Assembly (NCBI RefSeq): GCF_023238205.1
Contig: NZ_CP096659.1
Coordinates: 2,807,626 to 2,871,625 of the forward strand
Reading direction: 5' to 3'
Length of the DNA stretch: 64,000 bases
Source: Halorussus limi
GTDB lineage: Archaea; Halobacteriota; Halobacteria; Halobacteriales; Haladaptataceae
The notes under the pieces were generated by a model. That model was not told where the DNA came from and did no database searches. It was given only the letters and a program-made list of their open reading frames with translations. The position numbers and the translations under genes were made by a program. Of the stretch, positions 40,916 to 48,457 are shown piece by piece; position 1 is the first letter of the stretch; each line of letters begins with the position of its first letter.

Positions 40916-42009
40916 CCAACCTCGACCACGGGAAGTTCTCGCGGACGACCACCGTCTTCCACTCGCTGCTGGCGCTCGACGTGTTCGCCCTCTTTTTCAC
41001 GGGCTACGCCGTGATGTTCAACGACGAACTCTGGTGGCTGGTCACGCTGATGGGCGGCAACACGGGGGTGCTGGCGGTCCACCGACTCGCCGGCCTCGTC
41101 CTCGTCGCGCTCGTCGTCTTCTGGCTCACGCTGACTATTCTCACGCCCGGCGGTCGCCGGGGAGTCAAGTCGGCCATGCCGTCGAAGAAGGACGTTGACG
41201 CCGCGATTCAGGACGTGAAGTTCGCGCTCGGCCGGGCCGACGAGCGCCACCCTCACGCCCGCCAGTTCGCGGGCTACACCGCCGACGAGGTGCCCCTGCT
41301 GAGCTACGTCGGGAAGGGCGTCGTGTTCATCTTCTCGATAGAGTTGGTCCTGCTGATGATTTCGGGCCTGCTCATCTGGAGCAAGGTCGGCCTGATGCAG
41401 TACTTCGCCACGAAGACCGCCGCGGCGGCGTTCGTCACCTTCCACGGTCTGCTCGGGGTCATCATGCTGATGGGCGTGATGTTCCACATCTTCGAACACG
41501 GCTTCCACCCGGCGTTCTTCCCGGTCGAACTCAAGGCGTTCGTCCCGAAGGACCTCACGCCGGAGACCCACGCCGACACGGAAGTCGCGGTGGAACACGA
41601 GGTCGTAGAGGAGGAAGTCGTCACCGACGAGGAGGGCCGCGTGGTCGAAGACGAGGTGGCCGTCGAGGAGGAGGCTGTCGAGCGCGAGTACGAGGGAACC
41701 GGCATCGAGCAACTGATACTGTCGAGCAACTGGAGTTGGGCCGCGAACCTGATGGGCGCGCTCACCGTCGTCGGTATCGTGAGCGTCCTCGTCGGGAGCA
41801 TCTTCGACGAGGGGTATCCGGTGCCGCGCGAACTCGCCGTCGGCGGCGGCCCGACCAACGCCCTGCTCACGGTCGGCATCAACGTCGGCGTCCTCGTGCT
41901 GTTCGTCGGACTCGTCCTCTCGATGTACGGCAACGTCCTCAGGAAGCGCTACGAGGCGCAACTCGAAGAGCGCCGGGAGCGACCCGTCGCGGACGCGAGC
42001 GACGACTGA
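40912..42009 (+). CDS. cytochrome b subunit of formate dehydrogenase, FdnI-like
   Basis: 365 residues. The first ~180 residues match FdnI: TTTVFHSLLALDVFALFFTG (His ~17), LAVHRLAGLVLVALVVFWL (His ~52), LSYVGKGVVFIFSIELVLLM and FHGLLGVIMLMGVMFHIFEH (His pair). These histidines bind heme b. Two further helices (~285-305, 320-345) are separated from the rest by an acidic linker (~200-265) of the type EEEVVTDEEGRVVEDEVAVE, which FdnI lacks. It passes electrons to the quinone pool. The full order fdhA-fdhB-membrane protein-cytochrome b makes a complete respiratory complex. Confidence 0.85.
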   Translation: MTNLDHGKFSRTTTVFHSLLALDVFALFFTGYAVMFNDELWWLVTLMGGNTGVLAVHRLAGLVLVALVVFWLTLTILTPGGRRGVKSAMPSKKDVDAAIQDVKFALGRADERHPHARQFAGYTADEVPLLSYVGKGVVFIFSIELVLLMISGLLIWSKVGLMQYFATKTAAAAFVTFHGLLGVIMLMGVMFHIFEHGFHPAFFPVELKAFVPKDLTPETHADTEVAVEHEVVEEEVVTDEEGRVVEDEVAVEEEAVEREYEGTGIEQLILSSNWSWAANLMGALTVVGIVSVLVGSIFDEGYPVPRELAVGGGPTNALLTVGINVGVLVLFVGLVLSMYGNVLRKRYEAQLEERRERPVADASDD

Positions 42010-42078
42010 ACGCTCCTCGCTCACCCTCGCTCCGAACCCGGACACGCACCGTCGTATTTTTCTCCACCGGAGAGCGAC

Positions 42079-42486
42079 TCACCCGACCAACTCGGCGGCC
42101 TCCTCGGACAGTTCGACGGCCACGTCTTGGCGGGTCTGCTGGCTGACTTGGTCCACGTTTCGGGTCAGCACCTCCAGAATGTCCTCGGGTTCCGGATACA
42201 CCAGCATGTTCTGCTGGTCGTCCTCCATCACGAGTTGGGTGTCCGAGAGCTGAATCTGGTCGTTCTCGATGCTGGCGACGATGGCCGGCAGTACCTCCTC
42301 GCCGCCGGGGTCGCCCTCGGCGACGCGGGTGATGTACAGCGAGTCGATGCCGATGAGGTCCTTGTACTCCCGGATGCGCTCGGCCAGCGCGACCATGTCC
42401 TGTGTGACGGCGGTCTTCTGGGGATTACCGTGAGTTCCCTCGTAACACTGCTTACACACCCGCAACTCCATGCGCATGTCTACCAC
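42079..42486 (-). CDS. haloarchaeal small soluble protein, Cys-containing, unknown
   Basis: 135 residues. The start is taken as MVDMRMELRVCKQCYEGTHG; an AT element about 29 bases upstream of 42486 fits a leaderless start there. CKQC near the N-terminus is half a zinc-ribbon. The rest is helical and hydrophobic-patterned (VALAERIREYKDLIGIDSLY, EEVLPAIVASIENDQIQLSD, EDILEVLTRNVDQVSQQTRQ). Function unknown. It runs convergent to the cytochrome b gene with 69 bases between. Confidence 0.6.
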   Translation of the reverse strand: MVDMRMELRVCKQCYEGTHGNPQKTAVTQDMVALAERIREYKDLIGIDSLYITRVAEGDPGGEEVLPAIVASIENDQIQLSDTQLVMEDDQQNMLVYPEPEDILEVLTRNVDQVSQQTRQDVAVELSEEAAELVG

Positions 42487-42950
42487 ATAACGTGGTCGAG
42501 GGTATTGACGATTGCGCCTCGCTTACCGAGTTTCTGTCTGCTCGACCCCGACCGCATATTCACACCTCTCTATTCGCCGGAGAGACGACCTGACCGGGAA
42601 TTTTTAGAAATCCAAACGCCGAATCTGTGGCCCGGCTAATCCACTAATTCGATATAGCGCCATTCAGTTCATAAGTCTCGTTCGAGACGCCGGAAACAAC
42701 ATTTCGAAAATAGGTATGTGGAATGTCAAGTATTGGGGTCCCGGAAATCGACTGCTCAACCACCACGATTCAGACCACCGTCGGCCGGCCGACTCCCTCC
42801 GACCTGTACCGGCCCACCACTCGCAGATTCGCCACTAGACGCCGTTGGAGGCATCCCCGTAAACTGGCGACGTCCGCCAACCCAGAATTCAGACGACTAA
42901 CTAGCGAAAGTGTATTTATTACCCAAGGAATAGGGATGTAATCAGGGACG
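42487..42950. other. 464-bp gap before the pilin gene
   Basis: I see no convincing gene. Short frames here have basic, non-haloarchaeal compositions. The region holds a TATA-like ATTTATTA at 42912-42920 that serves the pilin gene (start 42951), and a GC content lower than average in its first half. A small palindrome (CCACATAACGTGG, 42483-42495) lies at the 5' end of the preceding minus-strand gene. Confidence 0.5.
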
Positions 42951-44120
42951 ATGCGATTCGGTACTCGGTCGATAAGTCCGGTGGTGGGCGTCGCGCTGTT
43001 AGTCGTCGTCGTGGTCGCGCTCGCGGTGGTCTTCTTCGCAGCGGTCGGGGGCGTCCGACCGTCGGGGGTCGCGCCGCAGGCCGCGACGACCGTCGGATTC
43101 GAAGCTACCGTCGACCAACAGACCGGCGCGACCAACCAGTACATGATTCTCCGCCACGGGGGCGGCGAGACCATCGACCCGCAGAACCTGAAGGTGGTCG
43201 TCCGCGCGGGCGACCGACGGGTCGTGAACCCCGAAATCGAGACCGGCGGTGCGCTCTCGGGCGGGGACGCGACGCGGTTCAACCTCACGGGCGCGGACCT
43301 CTGTTCGTCGTCGGCCGACGAGGCCACCGTCGACGTCTATCACGAACCGACCGGCAAACCGGTCGCCGAACAGACGATTCGCATCGAGCGAAACGCCTCC
43401 TTCGAGGTGGTCGACAACGCGGTCAAGTCGGACGTGCCCTACGAGGCGACGGTGACGATTCCCGGAAGCGGGTACGCGACGCTCGAAAACCACGACGGGA
43501 CCGACTACTACCTCTACTGGCCCGTCGAGTCGCGCATCGTGGTCTCGGGACCGAACACCGCGCGCACCCTGACGCCGTTCCCCGACGGCGACCCGAACGA
43601 CGCGCTCACGGACACGACCGACGACGACATCAACAATCCGGTCTACTCGTTCCCGATGACCTACGAAACCGACCGCATTCCGGCGGAAGCGAACGTGACC
43701 GTCGAGATGAAGTCCTACGTCTTCGGCGGCGACGACTCGGAGATTATCGGCGAAGGCTCGACGCGTTCCTACGCGGGCACCCAGTACGAGGAGGCCCACG
43801 TTCCGCTGGACGACTACGAGCGGACCATCGACAGCAGCGACCCGAGCGAGGACAACGTCGAAATCCTCCGCGACGGCGACAGCGTGCCCACATGGGGCGA
43901 GTCGAGCCCCCATCAGGACGACTTGCAGGACCTCCTCCGGAACCGAATCGACGGGAGCGGCAATCTGAACCTCTCGGACAACGAGTTCGTCGCCGTCTTC
44001 GAACTCAACGAGTCGCTCGCGAGCGGCGACTTCAACGACGTGGTGGCCGTCATCGAACTCGACCCGCGTCCGACCTACGAGGAGACCGAGGAAGGTCACA
44101 CGCTCCGGTGTGGCAACTGA
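42951..44120 (+). CDS. archaeal type IV pilin (PilA-like, N-terminal pilin motif)
   Basis: 389 residues. The N-terminus reads MRFGTRSISPVVGVALLVVV: a short charged leader before SPVVG, the archaeal prepilin peptidase site, then a hydrophobic helix VVVALAVVFFAAVGG that packs the pilus. The mature part is a long β-rich domain with many Asp and several N-glycosylation sequons (NLT, NAS, NVT, NES). It is much longer than typical ~150-residue pilins, so it may be a minor pilin or adhesin. It faces a convergent integrase (24 bases apart). Confidence 0.8.
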   Translation: MRFGTRSISPVVGVALLVVVVVALAVVFFAAVGGVRPSGVAPQAATTVGFEATVDQQTGATNQYMILRHGGGETIDPQNLKVVVRAGDRRVVNPEIETGGALSGGDATRFNLTGADLCSSSADEATVDVYHEPTGKPVAEQTIRIERNASFEVVDNAVKSDVPYEATVTIPGSGYATLENHDGTDYYLYWPVESRIVVSGPNTARTLTPFPDGDPNDALTDTTDDDINNPVYSFPMTYETDRIPAEANVTVEMKSYVFGGDDSEIIGEGSTRSYAGTQYEEAHVPLDDYERTIDSSDPSEDNVEILRDGDSVPTWGESSPHQDDLQDLLRNRIDGSGNLNLSDNEFVAVFELNESLASGDFNDVVAVIELDPRPTYEETEEGHTLRCGN

Positions 44121-44143
44121 CCCGGTGCGAACCCGTCGCGCCG

Positions 44144-45202
44144 TTAGAGCAGCGAGTAGATGTGGCGCTCGTAGACCTCTCGAACCCTGTCGCCCCAATT
44201 GTGGGTGTAGGTGTCGATGATGTCGTCGGCCACGTCCCCGCGCAGGTACTTCACGATGCCCCGGTCGCCCGTCCGGTCCCGGAGGTGGGTGGTGAAGAAG
44301 TGCCGGAAGTAGTGGGGCGTCACGTTCTCCTCTGCGCCGCCGCCGCGTCGGTACCACCCCGCCTCGCTGGCGTGGGTCTCCACGACGTTCCGGACCATCT
44401 GGGGCGTGAGACGGCGGCCCCACTTCCTGCCGGTGCTGACGAAGAGCGGTTCGGCCGCCGAACGGGCGTCGGGGCGGACCGCGAGCCACCGGGTCAAGAC
44501 CCCCGCGAGCTCGGCGTCCACCGGAATCACGGTGGCCCGCTTGCGCTTGTTCGCCGCGTCGCGCTCCTCGCCGTTGACGACCGTTCCGCGGGCGGCGTCG
44601 GCGGTGACGAACAGCGAGTCGCCCCGCCCGTCGAGTTGCGGCCGGGTTCCGAGTCGGTACGCGTCACCGGCCTCTCCCGTGAGTCGGAGGTCCCGCAAAT
44701 CGAGGTTACAGAGTTCGCCGACCCGCATCCCCGTCTTCAGGAGCGCGACGACGACGGCCCGCTCCAGCGGATGGGTGACGCCCGCGACGAACGACCGCAT
44801 CTGCGGAATCGAAATCTCCCGGCGAGTCGGGTCCTTGTCGATGGACTCGTTCATCTCCTCGACCACGAGCGCCATCGGATTCGAGTCGAACGCGCCGACC
44901 TGCGTCATGTAATCGTAGAACCGATGGAGGTAGGAGGCGTAGGTGGCGACGGTGCTCTCGGCGAGGTCGTCCCGGAGGCTGTGGACCCACGCCATACACT
45001 CGCGTTGACTCGCCTCTCCGGGCGAGAGTGACTGGCCTCCGGGGTTGCGGTCGGGGTCGCCCACGAACGCCTCGAACTCACGGAGAACGCGCTCGTAGGC
45101 CTCGCGAGTCCGCTCGCTCTTCCCGTGGAAGCGGAGGTCCTCGATGAAGTAGCCCACGGGGTCCTCGGGGTCGGCGTCGCCGGTGGTCCCGCTACTCGCC
45201 AT
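44144..45202 (-). CDS. tyrosine recombinase, second integrase
   Basis: 352 residues. SAM-like core-binding domain at ~15-125, catalytic domain at ~130-350. Catalytic residues: Arg160 in LLKTGMRVGEL, His297 and Arg300 in TPHYFRHFFTTHL, and Tyr332 in DDIIDTYTHNW. The second His/Trp position reads LRGDV instead of LGH-type, as in many haloarchaeal chromosome-encoded integrases. The gene overlaps the upstream RHH gene by 11 bases and faces the pilin gene. Recombination of an element or of local DNA is possible; a domesticated role is equally possible. Confidence 0.85.
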   Translation of the reverse strand: MASSGTTGDADPEDPVGYFIEDLRFHGKSERTREAYERVLREFEAFVGDPDRNPGGQSLSPGEASQRECMAWVHSLRDDLAESTVATYASYLHRFYDYMTQVGAFDSNPMALVVEEMNESIDKDPTRREISIPQMRSFVAGVTHPLERAVVVALLKTGMRVGELCNLDLRDLRLTGEAGDAYRLGTRPQLDGRGDSLFVTADAARGTVVNGEERDAANKRKRATVIPVDAELAGVLTRWLAVRPDARSAAEPLFVSTGRKWGRRLTPQMVRNVVETHASEAGWYRRGGGAEENVTPHYFRHFFTTHLRDRTGDRGIVKYLRGDVADDIIDTYTHNWGDRVREVYERHIYSLL

Positions 45203-45605
45203 CGTTCGTCACCGTGTATCCGCCGCGGCGGCCGCTGTACTGAACTCGGTTCTCGTTTTGCAGTTCTTGGAGCGTCTCCTCCAGTCGGTCCTCGAAGTCG
45301 CCAGCCAACTCCTCGACGAGTCGGTCCCACGACAGATACTCGTCGGAATTCAGGAGGTCGAGGAGGCGGGTTTCGAGACCGTCACCCCTGGGGTCGGGGG
45401 CGTCAGAAGGCCCTTCCGCGCGGTTCGCCGACTCTCCGGCCCCCGATTCGAGGCCGAACCCGCGTCTCCCGGCCTGTACCATCGTTCTGACGAACTCGCT
45501 CTGACTCATGTCGAGGTCGTCGGCGTGCCGTTTCCACTCATCTTTCTGATATGTCGGCACGAACGTCTTCACGACCGCTCGGTCGGTGTCGGCGTCGTCG
45601 CTCAT
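45192..45605 (-). CDS. RHH-winged-helix protein, DUF5805-like, coupled to integrase
   Basis: 137 residues. VKTFVPTYQKDEWKRHADDL followed by the helix SQSEFVRTMVQAGRRGFG looks like a ribbon-helix-helix or related DNA-binding head; a disordered ~30-residue linker leads to a winged helix (~85-135: LLDLLNSDEYLSWDRLVEEL, then a wing GGYTVTNDGE). A TATA-like element near 45637 lies ~30 bases before the start. It overlaps the integrase gene and has the same organisation as the element regulator at 2057-2578. It may steer recombination or repress it. Confidence 0.75.
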   Translation of the reverse strand: MSDDADTDRAVVKTFVPTYQKDEWKRHADDLDMSQSEFVRTMVQAGRRGFGLESGAGESANRAEGPSDAPDPRGDGLETRLLDLLNSDEYLSWDRLVEELAGDFEDRLEETLQELQNENRVQYSGRRGGYTVTNDGE

Positions 45606-46351
45606 CGGTCGTTTGGCCGGTCACACCCCTCCCATATGAATCTGTCCCAGACAGACAGATAAGGAACTTTATCTTCCGAGACGGTACTGAATATGTGCCG
45701 AATGACGGTACTCTCCAGGGAGATAAATCGTATGACAGTCCTAGATGGGGAGATTAGAAATGAGCTCTAGGCAGTACTACCTAGAGAGATTACTCATTCA
45801 TTGCCGTAGTTGTGACCAGAAATTAGCCGTGCATTACACGAATTCACAGAGACAGAAGGGGCACGTTTTTATCCACAATCTGGCTGATTCTCGGAGAGTC
45901 ATCGACGGGCAGTGTCGTCTAGTGGTCGGTGACGAACGTGGTCCGTTCTCCTGTCGGGGTGCACGTCTACGGTGGCGAGTCGCAGGTGTGCCGCCGGCTG
46001 GCTCTCCGTGACCAGAACCGAATACTCGCTACGAACGAGAAGGTCATCTGCGACAGCGATAATCGTCGGTGCGACGAGACGTTGACGGCGCGTGGTGGTG
46101 GAGTTCAGAATCAGACCAGATGGACTCCGCGGTACTCGTTTCACCTGCACGTAGAAATCGCGTCGTCGTTGTCCCGGAACCGCCGGTAGTGTCCGGCGAG
46201 TGTATCCGATATCCGGTCACTGGCGCTTTCGACCCACAACGCTACGAAAAACAGACAGAACGTCTCATCTCGATAGTAGGTCCAGAAGTAAACTCCATAA
46301 TGATATATTCATCCGGCAGGAAGACTGGTTACCAGCGAGTACGGAGAGAAG
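45606..46351. other. 746-bp AT-rich gap, possible remnant of foreign DNA
   Basis: GC is much lower than in the neighbouring DNA, especially between 45640 and 45860. Several short frames exist (for example 45760-46011 on plus, with a CxxC near its start; 45899-46150 on minus), but none has haloarchaeal composition or a domain I recognise. Palindromes occur at 45658-45673 (imperfect, GATAAGGAACTTTATC) and 45765-45786. The 5' side carries the promoter of the DUF5805-like gene. Confidence 0.5.
45765..45786. repeat. near-perfect 22-bp palindrome in the AT-rich island
   Basis: Arms CTCTAGG and CCTAGAG are exact reverse complements around C-AGTACT-A, and AGTACT is itself palindromic, leaving a single mismatched pair. 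It lies ~160 bases upstream of the DUF5805-like gene. It may be a recombinase or regulator site. Confidence 0.45.
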
Positions 46352-47251
46352 TCAGTAAATCGCCATCGCGGTCTCGGTCTCGGCGCGCGCGAACATCTCC
46401 TTCACTCTCTCCGCGACGGCGTCGCTCTCCTCGTAGTTCTCCATCAGGACCGTCTCGCTCGGGAACAGTTCCTCGCCGACGACCAGACCGTGTTCGCGCG
46501 CGGTCGAACCGGTCACGGTCAGGTAGACGCCGGCGCCGGTGTCGGCGATAGCGGCCTCCTCCTCCTCGTCCTCGTCGGGGTACGCGAAGTCGAGCGTCTC
46601 GCTGTTGCGCGTGCCGATGACGGCCTCGACCAGTCGCTCGTATCGGGGCGAGATACAGAGTTCGCCCTCGTAGTCGCGCAGGAACTCGCGGGTCGGCCGG
46701 TCGCCCTGCGGGAGCGTCTCGGGCGTCGCCATCAGCGTGTGGTACACCGTGTCGCCCATTCCGGCGACCACGCGAACGTCGGTGTCGTGGGGGTCGATGC
46801 GGGCGTTCACGTCGGCGATGCGCGAGAGCGGGTCCGGGCGGAGTTCCACGACTTCCTCCAACACGAGGTCGGCGCTGTCGAACCCGAGCGCGAAGTCGTG
46901 CTTGCGCAGCGACCGGAAGGGTTCCTCGCGCCCGACCAGTCGGAGGTTCACGTCGCCCGCGGGGACGTCGACGCTGTCGAAGACGATGCGCCGGGGCTTG
47001 CCCGCCCGGTCGTCGCGCAGGAGCGTGAAGTCCGGCCTCTCGGGGTCGTCGAGGTGGCTGTACTCGGCGAGACGCTCGTAGGCGTTCCGGTCGGGCGTCT
47101 GGTCGCCCTTCGTGACGGCCTTCTCGTAGCGGAGCGTCGAGATAATCTCGTCGGCGACTCCCTCGGCGTCGGCCTCCGCGGCGACTCGCTGGAGGACGGC
47201 CTCCAGCGGTCGCCCCTTGCGCGGCACTGCCACCGCAATCGTGTCGGTCAT
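46352..47251 (-). CDS. HisG-like protein (phosphoribosyltransferase/periplasmic-binding fold), uncertain
   Basis: 299 residues from MTDTIAVAVPRKGRPLEAVL. The start resembles the ATP phosphoribosyltransferase strand (A-V-P-x-KGR), and DFALGFDSADLVLEEVVELR and GELCISPRYERLVEAVIG echo HisG strands, but the known ATP- and PRPP-binding loops are not evident. The C-terminal half has IADTGAGVYLTVTGSTAREH and ENYEESDAVAERVKEMFARA. A CATTGT-TCGC-ACAATG palindrome covers its start codon. I would treat it as a HisG-related protein of unknown substrate. Confidence 0.5.
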   Translation of the reverse strand: MTDTIAVAVPRKGRPLEAVLQRVAAEADAEGVADEIISTLRYEKAVTKGDQTPDRNAYERLAEYSHLDDPERPDFTLLRDDRAGKPRRIVFDSVDVPAGDVNLRLVGREEPFRSLRKHDFALGFDSADLVLEEVVELRPDPLSRIADVNARIDPHDTDVRVVAGMGDTVYHTLMATPETLPQGDRPTREFLRDYEGELCISPRYERLVEAVIGTRNSETLDFAYPDEDEEEEAAIADTGAGVYLTVTGSTAREHGLVVGEELFPSETVLMENYEESDAVAERVKEMFARAETETAMAIY

Positions 47252-47264
47252 TGTTCGCACAATG
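47249..47264. promoter_or_regulatory. 16-bp palindrome over a start codon
   Basis: CATTGT-TCGC-ACAATG, arms exact reverse complements. On the minus strand its CAT is the ATG at 47251. It may be an operator or a translational hairpin for the HisG-like gene. Confidence 0.4.
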
Positions 47265-47393
47265 GAGAACCGGGAGTAAACGCGTTGCGCTTCGTGCGAC
47301 GCGGTGGCAGGTCCGAACTCCGGTCCGAAACGGCGACCGGAACCGCCGAACGGTCGGCCTCGGGCGCGAAGAAGAACGGTCGAAACGCGCCGG

Positions 47394-48443
47394 TCACTCG
47401 CCGGCGACGCCCGAGAACTCGACGCGCGCGCCGCCCGACTCGCTCTCGCCGACGCGAATCTGCCAGTCGTGGGCCTCCGCGATGCGGCGGACGATGGCCA
47501 GACCGAACCCGGTGCCGTCCGGAGCGGTCGAGTAACCGCCCTCGAAGACGAGTTCGCGGTCCTCCGGCGGGATGCCCGGCCCGTCGTCCGCGACGAAGAA
47601 GCCGTCTTCGGTCGCGTCCACGACCACCGTCTCGCCGCCGTGTTCGGCCGCGTTCCGAAACAGGTTCTCGAAGAGAGCGCGGATTCGCCGGCGGTCGGAG
47701 ACGACTCGCCGGTCGGTTCTGACCCGGAGGTCCATCTCGGGGGTCTCGACGGTACTCCACGCGTCTCGGGCGATGGCGTCCAGTCCGACCGGCGAGAGGT
47801 CGTCCACGGTCTCGCCGTGCCGCGAGAGCGCCAGCACCTCGTCCACCAGTCGTTCCATCCGGTCGTGGGCGCTCTCGACCGCCTCGAAGTGTTTCTCGTC
47901 GCCCGTCTCGCGAGCGAGTTCGAGGTGGCCCTGCGCGACGTTCATCGGGTTCCGGAGGTCGTGGGAGACGATACTGGCGAACTCGTCCAGTCTGTTGCGC
48001 TGTTCGGCCAACTCGTCGGTGCGCCGCCGGAGTCGGCCGTGGTAGACCCCCAGCAGGCCACCGCCGAGCGCGCCGACGCCGACCGTGGTCAGCACGACCG
48101 ACGCGGGTTGGAGCACGCGTCGGCCCTCGACCGACTGGAGGACCGAAATCCAACCGGCGAGCAGGCCCATGACGACGCCGCCCGCGAGGCTCCACAGGAA
48201 GACGCCGCTCACGAATCCGGCCCGGAACTCGGCGGTCCCGAGCCAGACGCCCAGCGCGACGACGAACAGCGAGAGCGCGATGGGGACGGCGAACCGGACG
48301 AACTCCGCCGAGAGCAGTTCTCCGCCGACGGCGAAGTAGCTAGCCGAGACCGCGAACAGACCGCCGCCGAGTCCGGCGACCGACCACCGTTCGAGCGAGA
48401 CGGCGTAGCGGGACACTGCCGATACATCCGGCGGAAGAAGCAT
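47394..48443 (-). CDS. membrane sensor histidine kinase
   Basis: 349 residues. About 4-5 transmembrane helices lie in the first ~135 residues, with YFAVGGELLSAEFVRFAVPI and LAGGVVMGLLAGWISVLQ. A short coil leads to the phospho-acceptor His in FASIVSHDLRNPMNVAQGHL. ATPase motifs: RALFENLFRNAAEHGGETVV (N box), FFVADDGPGIPPED (G1) and GTGFGLAIVRRIAEAHDWQI (G2). The ending SGGARVEFSGVAGE completes the kinase fold. No response regulator is adjacent. It is a haloarchaeal membrane kinase with an unknown signal. Confidence 0.9.
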   Translation of the reverse strand: MLLPPDVSAVSRYAVSLERWSVAGLGGGLFAVSASYFAVGGELLSAEFVRFAVPIALSLFVVALGVWLGTAEFRAGFVSGVFLWSLAGGVVMGLLAGWISVLQSVEGRRVLQPASVVLTTVGVGALGGGLLGVYHGRLRRRTDELAEQRNRLDEFASIVSHDLRNPMNVAQGHLELARETGDEKHFEAVESAHDRMERLVDEVLALSRHGETVDDLSPVGLDAIARDAWSTVETPEMDLRVRTDRRVVSDRRRIRALFENLFRNAAEHGGETVVVDATEDGFFVADDGPGIPPEDRELVFEGGYSTAPDGTGFGLAIVRRIAEAHDWQIRVGESESGGARVEFSGVAGE

Positions 48444-48457
48444 AAAACCAACCGTGA

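Noticed and set aside
45745-46200. Small open frames in the AT-rich island, including one with CxxC
   Set aside because: They are short, overlap one another on both strands, lack haloarchaeal composition and promoters, and match no family I know. Left as unexplained DNA.
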